Assembly (NCBI GenBank): GCA_947523045.1
Contig: CANNUR010000059.1
Span: forward strand, 1-13,973
Reading direction: 5' to 3'
DNA: 13,973 nucleotides
Source: an uncultured Prosthecobacter sp.
Lineage (GTDB): Bacteria; Verrucomicrobiota; Verrucomicrobiia; Verrucomicrobiales; Verrucomicrobiaceae
The notes below the pieces were generated by a model, which was given only the letters and a program-made list of their open reading frames with translations, was not told the origin of the DNA and did no database searches. Below are positions 6,894-13,973 of this stretch, piece after piece. Each line of letters starts with the position of its first letter. The first letter of the stretch is position 1. The position numbers were made by a program, and so were the translations under genes.

Positions 6894-8297
6894 TCACACC
6901 CGCTGGCCCAGCGCCTTCAGCTTCGCCTCGCCCTCGCTCCAAGCCACGTCCTGGGGCAGGCGCTTCGAGAGCGCCGCCAGCGCGGCGGTGACACCGGCCG
7001 CCTCGCCCATGGCGACGGCATTGCCGGTGACGCGATAGCTGGAGTGGGCAATGAAGTCGCCACTGATGCAGCGGCCCGCCATCATCAGACCGTCGACATC
7101 GCGGGCGATGAGCGCGCGCAGCGGGATGTCGTAAGGCTTGGCCTTGATCGGCTTGGGCATGATCGCATGCTTCTTGTTGTCGTCGGCGCTCAGCGCATGA
7201 ACGTCGATGCCAAAGGTCACGCGTGCCACCGCGTCCTCATGGCGGATGCCCTGGGCGAGGTCATCCTGCAGCACCGTATAGCGACCGCGGATGCGGCGGC
7301 CGTCGCGCACGCCGATCTGCTCGGCGGTGGCGACGATTTGAATCCCCTGCCACGGCCCGCCAAGCGCGCGCAGGCCGGCGACCATCTTGTTCATCTCGGC
7401 GCGGGCGCGCACGGTGGCGGCCGTCACCTCGGCGGCATCCCAGGGCTTGACGCCATACTCATGGTTCATCATGGCGAACACGAGGTTGCCGCTGACATGC
7501 CACATGGTCGGTCCGGCATAGGACGGGAAGTGGCCACTGCCGACCAGCACGTCCTTGATGCGCTGCTTCTTCTCGCTGTCGGTGTTCTCGCCCGGCTGGC
7601 GCTGGCCGAAGCGGATGAACTCGCGCAGCTGCTCGGCGTCCTTGACCATGAGCAGGGCGTTGAGCGACATCGGCTGGCAGGGACAGTCCTCGGCCATGCC
7701 GATCTCGAAGGCACAGCCGGCCTGGAACCCGAGATCGCCGTCGCCGGTGGTGTCGATGAAGACCGGCGCACGCCAGGCTTGGCGGCCCGACTTCGATTCG
7801 GTGACGATCGTCGTCAAACGATTGCCCTCGCGGAAAGCGGCGGAAACCTTGGTGTGATACTGAAACTTCACACCGGCCTCCAGGCAGAGTTCCTCGAGCA
7901 GCAACTTCAGGGCCTCGGGGTCGTAGCAGAAGCGGCTGGCACTGGTCGAATCGGCGCGGGCACCACGCGCATCAAGCTTGTCGCGCAGTTCCTTGGCAAA
8001 GCCCGGCTTGTCGAAATCGAGGAAGTAGCCGAGCAGGCCGGCGGTCCAGATGCCTCCCAAACAGCCGCGCCATTCAAACAGCCGCACCCGGGCACCGGCC
8101 CGCGCCGCCGTGATCGCCGCCGCCACCCCGGCCGGACCGGCACCGCAGACAATGACATCGGCATCGTCCGCCAGCGGCAGCCCGCGTGCCGGCTCGGTGA
8201 AATCACCGGCTTTCGCTGCCTGCACGGCAGGGGCCTGACTGACAGCGCCACCGGCGAGGGCGGCATGGAGAAAACGGCGGCGGGAGACGGATGGCAT
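6894..8297 (-). CDS. Tat-exported FAD-dependent oxidoreductase (FAD_oxidored family)
   Basis: A 467-residue flavoprotein. The chosen ATG gives the N-terminus MPSVSRRRFLHAALAGGAVS, a clear twin-arginine (Tat) signal; the frame opens 13 codons earlier at a TTG overlapping the preceding stop, which would bury the signal. The dinucleotide-binding motif is VIVCGAGPAGVAAA (48-61), followed by CLGGIWTAGLLG (79-90). The C-terminal FAD-binding segment GRCISGDFIAHSSYRVTGN (about 408-426) then AMGEAAG is the hallmark of the PF12831 family, common in Verrucomicrobiota and Planctomycetes. It is probably a periplasmic oxidoreductase; the substrate cannot be told from sequence. It lies 35 bp downstream of the GDYXXLXY-type gene and may share its transcript. 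The GGGG before the ATG is a poor Shine-Dalgarno. Confidence 0.88.
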   Translation of the reverse strand: MPSVSRRRFLHAALAGGAVSQAPAVQAAKAGDFTEPARGLPLADDADVIVCGAGPAGVAAAITAARAGARVRLFEWRGCLGGIWTAGLLGYFLDFDKPGFAKELRDKLDARGARADSTSASRFCYDPEALKLLLEELCLEAGVKFQYHTKVSAAFREGNRLTTIVTESKSGRQAWRAPVFIDTTGDGDLGFQAGCAFEIGMAEDCPCQPMSLNALLMVKDAEQLREFIRFGQRQPGENTDSEKKQRIKDVLVGSGHFPSYAGPTMWHVSGNLVFAMMNHEYGVKPWDAAEVTAATVRARAEMNKMVAGLRALGGPWQGIQIVATAEQIGVRDGRRIRGRYTVLQDDLAQGIRHEDAVARVTFGIDVHALSADDNKKHAIMPKPIKAKPYDIPLRALIARDVDGLMMAGRCISGDFIAHSSYRVTGNAVAMGEAAGVTAALAALSKRLPQDVAWSEGEAKLKALGQRV

Positions 8298-8332
8298 GAC
8301 CCCAAGTTCACGTCCCGCAGGCGGCCGACATT

Positions 8333-8896
8333 TCAAGGTTCCGGCGCTGTCTTCAGCCGTTCCTGCAGGTGCACGCGGAAGGATTTGCCGTCGAGGGTCA
8401 GGTCGGCGAGCACGGCGCGGCCGTCGAGTACGCGCACCTCGGCGAGCACACCCTTGGCGCTGCGCAGGGATTCGGCCAGCCAGCGGTCAGCCTCGGGGGC
8501 GAGTTTTTCGTTCAGGTAATAGCGGTCGAAAGGCCACTCAAAGCGCGCCTTGTCCTCGTAAGCCCAGCGCACGCGGACACGCACAAATCGACCGGAAGCG
8601 GGTCGCTCGCGCTCAAGCCGGGTCACGCTCGCGATGCCATTGGCACCGACATCGAGCACGGCATAGGCTGGTCCGCGATGGGACACCAGCTCCTTGTCCG
8701 CCGGCGCCTCCTGGATCTCGGGGCGCACCGCCAGGTAGCGGCCGCGCAGCGGATCGTAAGGATCCGGCGCCGTGCATTTCAACCGGATCAGCTCACCCTC
8801 GGCGAGCACCCGTTCGTGCTGGCGCACGGCGGCGAGCGGCACCACCCACTGGGCGAGCACGGTGAGGGCGAAGAGCACGAGCGGCAGCGATTTCAT
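8333..8896 (-). CDS. GDYXXLXY-type membrane-associated protein
   Basis: A 187-residue protein. An N-terminal hydrophobic segment (about residues 4-23, LPLVLFALTVLAQWVVPLAA) looks like a signal anchor or uncleaved signal peptide. The segment DPYDPLRGRYLAVRPEI resembles the motif that names the GDYXXLXY family, but the motif is degenerate: D is R and the last Y is P. A later region (RVRVRWAYEDKARFEWPFDRYYLNE) fits the family, which often has FxFPFxRYYxxE-like text. The ATG overlaps the upstream DUF2157 stop by four bases (ATGA) and has a strong Shine-Dalgarno, so translation is probably coupled. Family members are usually next to DUF2157 proteins, as here. The function is unknown. Confidence 0.78.
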   Translation of the reverse strand: MKSLPLVLFALTVLAQWVVPLAAVRQHERVLAEGELIRLKCTAPDPYDPLRGRYLAVRPEIQEAPADKELVSHRGPAYAVLDVGANGIASVTRLERERPASGRFVRVRVRWAYEDKARFEWPFDRYYLNEKLAPEADRWLAESLRSAKGVLAEVRVLDGRAVLADLTLDGKSFRVHLQERLKTAPEP

Positions 8897-10191
8897 GCGG
8901 TCACCTCCCGCCGGCGACGGCTCATGAAGAAGTTGAAGGCGAGGAAGGCGCTGCCGACGAGAATGAAGGCGAGGCCCTTGGCGAGCAGGGAGAGATCGCT
9001 GTCGGCCATGCGCGCAATCACCAGCAGGCTGAGCACCGCGGCGCCCAGGCGGGGGGCGGCTGGGCGACCGGCGAAGTCGAGCAGGATGAGGGTCAGACCG
9101 ACCAGCGACAGGTGGGCGGTGAAAAGTCCGGACAACAACGTGCCGCGGGGCGCGGTCGGAAACACTGCGTGCACGAGCAGGGGCAGCAGCACCACGGAGG
9201 CGACGGTCAGCACCGCCCAGCGGCGCTGGCGGACAGCGAGGGCAGTCAAGCCGGCGAGCAGGGCGAGCCCCAGCCAGCCGGCTGGCAGGGTCAGCAGCGC
9301 CGGCGTACCGCGCAGCAGGTCGCGCCCCACATCGCTGAAGGTGGCGGCAAGACCGAAGCCGAATAGCCAGAGTCCGCCGAGCACGACCTGCGGCTTGCGC
9401 GCCAGGGATTCGGCCTGCCCGCGAACCGTGAGCGGCAGCAGCACGAAACCGGCGGCGAGCAGGGACCAGAGCAACAGCAGGGCATCGCCACGGCCGCGGA
9501 CGACTTCGCCGCGCTGGACCGCATCGGCGGCAGCCGCGCCGAGACCGAGCGCGGCGCTGACAACGATCAGCCAGCGCATCACCGTGCCGGGGGCCGGCTG
9601 TCGCCACCAGCGCGGCAGCAGGGCCGCCAGCAGCAGTGGATAGAGCACGGCACTGTCCTGCCAGACCTCCTTCGATTCAAAGCGGCTCAGCGTCCAGACC
9701 GTGATCGCCACCAGATAAAACAGGGTCACGGCCTCGGAACGCAGCACCCAGGCCAGAGGCAGGGCAAGCAGGAACCAGGCACGCAGGAAATCCGGCCAGT
9801 CGCCGCCGAGGTGGTAGATCTGCGAAACCAGGGCGATGCAGGCCCCGGCGGCCAAAGCCTGCAGCAGACCGGCGGTTTCGCGCACCCAGGCCGCTGCACC
9901 ACGGCGCAGCACCTGCCAGGTGAAGATCTGGGTCGCCAGCAGCGGCAGGAAGGCGCAGAGCAATCGCACCGGCCGGGAGAAATCGTCCCAGTTGTGGCCG
10001 AGGATGGCGATCAGCCCCGAGCCGATCAGCAGGGCGCCGAGGGCACCCAGCAGGATCTGGCCAAGGCCCGGTCGACTGCCATCCAGCGCATAACGTTCCC
10101 GCAAACGCCCCGCCGCTTCAGGCGTCAACAAGCCCTCGCGCTCCCAGTCCGGGATCTGTTCCAACAGCCAACGCTGACGGGAGGCGCTCAT
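8893..10191 (-). CDS. DUF2157-type polytopic membrane protein
   Basis: A 432-residue inner-membrane protein. The first roughly 40 residues are soluble and helical (LEQIPDWEREGLLTPEAAGR), followed by LGALLIGSGLIAILGHNWDD, which is the hallmark of DUF2157 membrane proteins. The rest is about 12-14 hydrophobic segments with short loops, ending in a basic cytoplasmic tail (SRRRREVTA). The protein is longer than the DUF2157 domain alone, so the C-terminal half could correspond to the separate membrane partner (DUF4401-like) often found in such loci; this is an inference. The start was set at ATG 10191; a TTG directly before it also reads in frame. No clear Shine-Dalgarno was seen. It is the first gene of a probable three-gene unit with the GDYXXLXY-type protein and the flavoprotein. 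The role is unknown. Confidence 0.82.
   Translation of the reverse strand: MSASRQRWLLEQIPDWEREGLLTPEAAGRLRERYALDGSRPGLGQILLGALGALLIGSGLIAILGHNWDDFSRPVRLLCAFLPLLATQIFTWQVLRRGAAAWVRETAGLLQALAAGACIALVSQIYHLGGDWPDFLRAWFLLALPLAWVLRSEAVTLFYLVAITVWTLSRFESKEVWQDSAVLYPLLLAALLPRWWRQPAPGTVMRWLIVVSAALGLGAAAADAVQRGEVVRGRGDALLLLWSLLAAGFVLLPLTVRGQAESLARKPQVVLGGLWLFGFGLAATFSDVGRDLLRGTPALLTLPAGWLGLALLAGLTALAVRQRRWAVLTVASVVLLPLLVHAVFPTAPRGTLLSGLFTAHLSLVGLTLILLDFAGRPAAPRLGAAVLSLLVIARMADSDLSLLAKGLAFILVGSAFLAFNFFMSRRRREVTA
8903..8909 (-). promoter_or_regulatory. Strong Shine-Dalgarno for the GDYXXLXY-type gene
   Basis: On the minus strand GGGAGGTGACCGCATG places a near-perfect GGGAGG 7 bases before the ATG at 8896, inside the last codons of the DUF2157 gene. 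It is one of the very few good Shine-Dalgarno sites in this window and fixes this start. Confidence 0.7.
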
Positions 10192-10231
10192 CAATGGCTG
10201 TCATTTGGCCGGACATCCGTCGGATTGACAA

Positions 10232-10260
10232 GAAAAAACTTAGGCAACCCGGCGGGTGCA
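10232..10260 (-). terminator. Probable intrinsic terminator after phnY
   Basis: Reading the minus strand after the phnY stop, GCACCCGCCGGGTTGC forms a 6-bp stem with one bulged T and loop GCC (10244-10259). It is followed after a few bases by TTTTTT (10238-10233). The stem is short and the U-run starts five bases late, so it may be weak. It lies where the end of the phosphonate operon transcript is expected. Confidence 0.45.
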
Positions 10261-10280
10261 GCCACCGCTTTGCCACCCCC

Positions 10281-11696
10281 TCACCAGGGCAGCGAATAGG
10301 TCTTCACCGTGGTCATGAACTGGATCGCTTCGATGACGCCCTCCTTGATGCCGAGGCCGCTGTCCTTGATGCCGCCAAAGGGACTGAGTTCGAGGCGGTA
10401 ACCGGGGATTTCGTTGATGTTGACGGTACCGGCCTTGATCCCCTTGACGGCGGTGATGGCGGCTTCCATCGAGCGGGTGACAACGCCGCTGCTCAGGCCA
10501 TAGGGCGTGGCATTGGCATAGGCGATGGCGTCGTCGAGGTCGCGCACCGGGAAGATCGGCGCAATCGGACCAAAGCATTCGGTGGTGCCGAGCACGGAAT
10601 CGCGTGGCACCGCGGCTAGGATGGTCGGCTCAAGCAGCGCGCCGCGCCGGCTGCCGCCATGCAGCAGTTTGGCACCACGCGCGGTGGCATCGTCAATGGC
10701 GGCTTCGAGAGACTTGGCGGCCGCCTCATCGATGACGGTGCCAACCACCGTGGCTTCATCGGCGGGATCGCCGCAGGTGTAGGTCTTGGCGAGCGCGACG
10801 AAGCGCTCGGTGAAGTCGGCGAGCACGCCCTCCTGCACGAGCAGGCGGCGCACGGCGGTGCAGCGCTGGCCACTGTTGCGGAAGCAGCCCTCGCAGGCGA
10901 GTTTGGCGGCGAGATCGAGATCGGCGTCGTCGAGCACGATCAGCGGTGAATGCCCACCGAGTTCCAGGCAGGTCTTTTTGTAACCGGCGGTGGCGGCGAT
11001 TTCCCTGCCGACCTTGGCGCTGCCGGTGAAGCTGACCAAGGCCACCCGCTCGTCGCGAATCAGCGGCCGCGTCACCTTATCGAGATCCCCATGCAGACAG
11101 CTCAGCAGGTGGCCTGGCAGGCCGGCCTCGTAGAGCAGTTCGACCAGGCGCACGGCGGTGAGCGGGGTCTTTTCCGAGGGCTTCAAAATGACGGGCGCGC
11201 CTGCGGCGATGGCGGGTGCCAGCTTGTGGGCCACCTGGTTGAGCGGGTGATTGAAGGGCGTGATGGCGAAGACCAGCGGCAGCGGCTCGCGCAGGGTGTA
11301 GATTTTCCGCGCCTTGCCGGTGGGCGAGATGTCGCAGGAGAAAATCCGACCGTCGTCACGCAGGGCCTCCATGGCGGCAAAGGCGAAGACATCACAGGCA
11401 CGGCCGACTTCGTAACGTGTCTCGCGCAGGCTCAACCCGGCTTCGGCGGTGATGAGCCGGGCCAGCTCCTCGCGGTGGGCCTCCAGCAGGTCGCGGGTTC
11501 GATTCAGGATCTGGCTGCGCTCAAAGCGGGTGAGCGGTTCATGTGGCGCGAGATGGGCCGCGATGGCCTGTTCCACCTGTGCGCGTCCGACCGCCGCCAC
11601 GCGGCCAACCGGTTCGCGGTTCCAAGGATTGCAGACATCGATCCACGCTTTGGTGGTGACCGCTTTGCCGGCGAGGTAACTGGGGAGGGAGAGCAT
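10281..11696 (-). CDS. phnY: Phosphonoacetaldehyde dehydrogenase PhnY
   Basis: A 471-residue aldehyde dehydrogenase that would oxidise phosphonoacetaldehyde to phosphonoacetate with NAD+, in the cytoplasm, as a step in aminoethylphosphonate breakdown. General ALDH residues are present: Asn149 in AITPFNHPLN, Lys172 in LKPSEKTP, Glu245 in LELGGHSP, catalytic Cys279 in NSGQRCTAV, and ECFGP at 373-377. The text specific to PhnY is also conserved: YEVGRACDVF (Arg99), IFSCDISPTGKARKIYTLRE, FNHPLN (His150), PGYRLELSPFGGIKDSG and the end KTYSLPW. As I recall, the Arg and His at these sites bind the phosphonate in the characterised Sinorhizobium PhnY. The start MLSLPSYLAGKA fits family length; the frame extends 69 codons further upstream into the preceding gene without similarity. 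It lies 28 bp after the alcohol dehydrogenase gene. No clear Shine-Dalgarno was seen. Confidence 0.92.
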   Translation of the reverse strand: MLSLPSYLAGKAVTTKAWIDVCNPWNREPVGRVAAVGRAQVEQAIAAHLAPHEPLTRFERSQILNRTRDLLEAHREELARLITAEAGLSLRETRYEVGRACDVFAFAAMEALRDDGRIFSCDISPTGKARKIYTLREPLPLVFAITPFNHPLNQVAHKLAPAIAAGAPVILKPSEKTPLTAVRLVELLYEAGLPGHLLSCLHGDLDKVTRPLIRDERVALVSFTGSAKVGREIAATAGYKKTCLELGGHSPLIVLDDADLDLAAKLACEGCFRNSGQRCTAVRRLLVQEGVLADFTERFVALAKTYTCGDPADEATVVGTVIDEAAAKSLEAAIDDATARGAKLLHGGSRRGALLEPTILAAVPRDSVLGTTECFGPIAPIFPVRDLDDAIAYANATPYGLSSGVVTRSMEAAITAVKGIKAGTVNINEIPGYRLELSPFGGIKDSGLGIKEGVIEAIQFMTTVKTYSLPW

Positions 11697-11724
11697 GGGC
11701 AGGCAGTTGGAATTCGATGCCAGT

Positions 11725-12744
11725 TCAGGGCAGGATGGCGACGCGCTGCCATTGGCGACGTCGTGTGAGATCAAAACCCTCGTTGAGTTGTTCAAGAGGC
11801 AGGGGCGGGCTGGTGAGTTTTTCGAAGGGCAGGCGGGTGTGGTTTTGCGCGAGGAAGTCGAGTCCCTCGGCCAGATGCTGAGGCGCGTAGTTGTGGACGC
11901 CACGCAGGGTCAGGCACTTGCGCAGCACGGCCTCGCCGGTGAGATCGAGCTGGGTTTCGGGATGCACCATGCCGGCCCAGACGTAATGGCCGCCGGAGCG
12001 CAGGGCGCGGATGCCCTCGGGAATGACGGCGGAACTGCCGGTGACTTCGAGCATGAGATCCACGGGTGGGATTTCCCCGCCCGGTGGCAGCGGCGCGCCG
12101 CCGAACTCGGCGACCCGTTCCAGGCGCTGCGGGCTGAGGTCGGTACAGAAAACCTCGCGCACGCCGCGATGGCGCAGCCAGGCACAGGCATAGATGCCGA
12201 GCAAACCGCCGCCCTGCACGAGGGCGCGCTCGCAGGGATCCGGCAGGGTTGCCAGCGCATTGACAACGGTGGCGAGCGCGCAGTTCGCCGGTGCGACGAT
12301 GGCATCCGGCAGGTCCTCCGGCACCTGCAGGATGCCGGTGCCAGGACGCAGCACGATGTGGCTGGCGTAACAGCCGTTCAGGCCGCTGCCATCGCGCAGC
12401 GCGGCGTGACCGTACTTGAAAAGTCGCTCACACTTCTGCGGCAGATGCCATTGCATGCAGGGGGCGCAATGACCGCAGGAATCCGCCAGCGTCCACGTGA
12501 CCCGTTGGCCGGTCGCGATGCCCGCGCGGGCGCTGGCAACGACGTGCCCGACGGCCTCATGGCCGAGCACGCAGGGCGTTGGCGCGGAGCGGCGACCCTC
12601 GGTCGTGTGCAGGTCGGAGCCGCAGATCGTGGCCAGTGAGATGGCCACCAGCACCTCACCGGGGTGGAGTTCGTCGGGCAGTGGCACTGAGCCCAGTTGA
12701 AACGGCTGATGGGCACCTTGGAAAAGTTGGACGCGGGCAGTCAT
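11725..12744 (-). CDS. Zinc alcohol dehydrogenase, phosphonate-catabolism-associated type
   Basis: A 339-residue medium-chain dehydrogenase. Catalytic zinc ligands are seen as CGSDLH (Cys41), GHE (His62, Glu63) and probably Cys155. The structural zinc loop is Cys90, Cys93, Cys96 and Cys105, with the segment LPQKCERLFKYGH, which I associate with the dehydrogenase subfamily found beside phosphonate genes (TIGR03366). The NAD(P) site is QGGGLLGIYA (178-183), with Asp206-equivalent D202 in FCTDLSP suggesting NAD(H). It lies between an organophosphate-type permease and phnY, so it probably oxidises a phosphonate alcohol or reduces phosphonoacetaldehyde; the substrate is inferred. The start: a GGAG lies 12 bases before ATG 12744, and the N-terminus MTARVQLFQGAHQPFQL aligns with the family. 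An in-frame ATG four codons upstream (12756) overlaps the permease stop as ATGA and is the alternative. Confidence 0.85.
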   Translation of the reverse strand: MTARVQLFQGAHQPFQLGSVPLPDELHPGEVLVAISLATICGSDLHTTEGRRSAPTPCVLGHEAVGHVVASARAGIATGQRVTWTLADSCGHCAPCMQWHLPQKCERLFKYGHAALRDGSGLNGCYASHIVLRPGTGILQVPEDLPDAIVAPANCALATVVNALATLPDPCERALVQGGGLLGIYACAWLRHRGVREVFCTDLSPQRLERVAEFGGAPLPPGGEIPPVDLMLEVTGSSAVIPEGIRALRSGGHYVWAGMVHPETQLDLTGEAVLRKCLTLRGVHNYAPQHLAEGLDFLAQNHTRLPFEKLTSPPLPLEQLNEGFDLTRRRQWQRVAILP

Positions 12745-12752
12745 GGTGGGGA

Positions 12753-13973
12753 TCATCTCCGGATCAGCAGGGCCAACAGTGCGCTGCACAGGGCGGCGAC
12801 GGCGACGAGGGGAAAGACCAGGGCGACGCTTTCCACGCCGGGGGTGCTGGCGAAGGGGTTGTGCTGGATCATCCAGCCAATGAAGGGCTCGCCCAAACCG
12901 GCCATGGCGTAGGCAAAAAAGTTCATCACGCCGACCGCGGTGCCGGCGCGTTCGCGGCCGAGCAGATCGGGGGCGAGCGCCCAGAAGGCGGACTGCGGGC
13001 CGTAGGCGAAAAAGCCGGCGAGGAAGAGCACCGGCACGCCCAAGCGATGCCCTGCCGGCAGCAGATACATCGCCAGGGCGGCGACCGCGGCGAGCAGCAT
13101 GAAGCTGGCAATGACGCCGCTGCGGCGCGAGTCGCAAAAGCGGTCGGAGATCCAGCCGCTGGTCAAGGCGCCGAGCGCCATGCCGATGGGCAGGGCGATG
13201 CTGATCCATTTGCCCAGCGGGTCGGCTTTGAAATCCTCGCCGAGGAAATACACCGGCACCCAGATGAGCAGGCCATAGCGCACCGTGTTTTGAAAGCCGA
13301 TGGCGAGACCCGCGAGCAGCAGGCGACCGTTTTTCAAAGCCATGCCGTAGCGCTGCCACGCAGTTTCCTGGGTCGCCCCGGTCACGCGCACCTTTTCATC
13401 CTCATGGCTGTCGGGAAAGCCGGCATCGCTGGGCCGGTCACGGGCGATGAACCAGACCACCAGCCCGCCGAGCAGCATGAGGATGACGGGCAGACGGAAG
13501 ATCCAACGCCAGTTGAGTTGCAGCACGTCAAGCACGAGCAGCGAGGTGGCGAACGACAACACCGAGGACAGGCCCGCCGCCAGCACATAGAGCCCGAAGG
13601 CACGGCCGCGCTCGTGGGCGCCGAACCAGTTCGACACCAGCCGGCTGCCGGGCGCCCAGCCCATGCTTTGCGCCAGGCCGTTGAGTCCCCAGGCGGCGGC
13701 CAGCGATTTGAAGCCGACACCGAAGCTGGTCAGCCAGTTGAGGGCGAAGGAGGTCACCGCCCCCAGGCACATCATGCGGCGACCGCCAAACGTGTCACCG
13801 AGGTTGCCGTTGATCATCTGCCCGGCGGCGTAGGCCCAGAGCATGGCGGCGCTGATCCAGCCGAGCGTCTGCTTGTCCAAGCCCAGCTCCGCCTGAATGC
13901 CGGGAATGGCAAAGCCAAAGGTCTGCCGGCCGGTGTAGTAAAACAGGTAGCAGAACATCACCGCGCCCAGCAC
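12753..13973 (-). CDS. OPA-family MFS permease (GlpT/UhpT-like), 5' end cut by the window
   Basis: 406 residues are visible. The right edge falls in or just before the first membrane helix, so the start is outside the window even though the last codon could read as GTG. It resembles the organophosphate:phosphate antiporter branch of the MFS: FYYTGRQTFGFAIP (GlpT-like YYxxRxxF), GNLGDTFGGRRMM (57-69, MFS motif A), QSMGWAPGSRLVSNWFGAHERGRAFGLY (about 102-129 in separate blocks), NTVRYGLLIWVPVYFL, and SGWISDRFCDSRR. Arg16 and Arg232 match the two arginines that bind phosphate in GlpT. The GlpT lysine in helix 2 is Gln52 here, and the GlpT helix-5 histidine is not seen. With phnY downstream, the likely cargo is a phosphonate, possibly 2-aminoethylphosphonate or a related compound; this is an inference. 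The stop is 8 bp from the dehydrogenase start. Confidence 0.88.
   Translation of the reverse strand: MLGAVMFCYLFYYTGRQTFGFAIPGIQAELGLDKQTLGWISAAMLWAYAAGQMINGNLGDTFGGRRMMCLGAVTSFALNWLTSFGVGFKSLAAAWGLNGLAQSMGWAPGSRLVSNWFGAHERGRAFGLYVLAAGLSSVLSFATSLLVLDVLQLNWRWIFRLPVILMLLGGLVVWFIARDRPSDAGFPDSHEDEKVRVTGATQETAWQRYGMALKNGRLLLAGLAIGFQNTVRYGLLIWVPVYFLGEDFKADPLGKWISIALPIGMALGALTSGWISDRFCDSRRSGVIASFMLLAAVAALAMYLLPAGHRLGVPVLFLAGFFAYGPQSAFWALAPDLLGRERAGTAVGVMNFFAYAMAGLGEPFIGWMIQHNPFASTPGVESVALVFPLVAVAALCSALLALLIRR

Noticed and set aside
7044..8519. A 491-codon open frame on the plus strand opposite the flavoprotein
   Set aside because: It is antisense to a flavoprotein with clear motifs and a Tat signal. 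The His/Gly/Ala-rich text has no domain and is a shadow of GC-rich coding sequence.
8897..9607. Upstream extension of the GDYXXLXY-type frame
   Set aside because: It overlaps the DUF2157 gene in another frame and is Arg/Pro/Ala-rich with no domain. The strong Shine-Dalgarno and ATGA overlap at 8896 fix the real start.
12757..13359. Upstream extension of the alcohol dehydrogenase frame
   Set aside because: The extra 200 codons overlap the permease in another frame and have no similarity to dehydrogenases. The family N-terminus starts at MTARVQLF.

Overview
This is a GC-rich bacterial window, all of it protein-coding apart from short gaps. I see no tRNA, rRNA, CRISPR array or insertion sequence. 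The gene content points to Verrucomicrobiota or a close PVC relative. The evidence is a giant secreted protein combining delta-60 repeats, Calx-beta, Ig-like and InlB-type modules, a Rho factor with a long Lys/Ala/Pro-rich N-terminal extension, a Tat-exported FAD_oxidored-family flavoprotein, and generally weak Shine-Dalgarno sites. The phylum call is an inference from gene style, not from a marker phylogeny.

Left part, plus strand (1-6871). The 3' part of a very large extracellular protein gene fills 1-4008. It begins with twelve tandem repeats of exactly 51 residues and ends at a stop codon buried in a perfect 10-bp hairpin. A 290-bp gap with several small hairpins follows. Next comes a compact yebC-rho pair separated by 17 bp. 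YebC is a translation/transcription factor and Rho is the termination factor.

Right part, minus strand (6894-13973). Reading from the right edge, an OPA-family (GlpT/UhpT-like) MFS permease, cut by the window edge, is followed 8 bp later by a zinc alcohol dehydrogenase of the phosphonate-associated type. After 28 bp comes a phosphonoacetaldehyde dehydrogenase (phnY) and then a probable intrinsic terminator. I read these three genes as a phosphonate uptake and oxidation operon: phosphonate import, possible alcohol-to-aldehyde oxidation, then phosphonoacetaldehyde to phosphonoacetate. The enzymes that would make phosphonoacetaldehyde (PhnW) or cleave phosphonoacetate (PhnA) are not in the window and may lie beyond the right edge.

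After an 89-bp gap, a second minus-strand group encodes a polytopic DUF2157 membrane protein, a GDYXXLXY-type protein (4-bp ATGA overlap with DUF2157, strong Shine-Dalgarno), and the Tat-exported flavoprotein. The flavoprotein converges on rho with only 22 bp between the stop codons.

The most interesting parts are the phosphonate operon, whose OPA permease keeps the two phosphate-binding arginines but not other GlpT substrate residues, and the unusual Rho protein. I see nothing that clearly amounts to an entirely new system.
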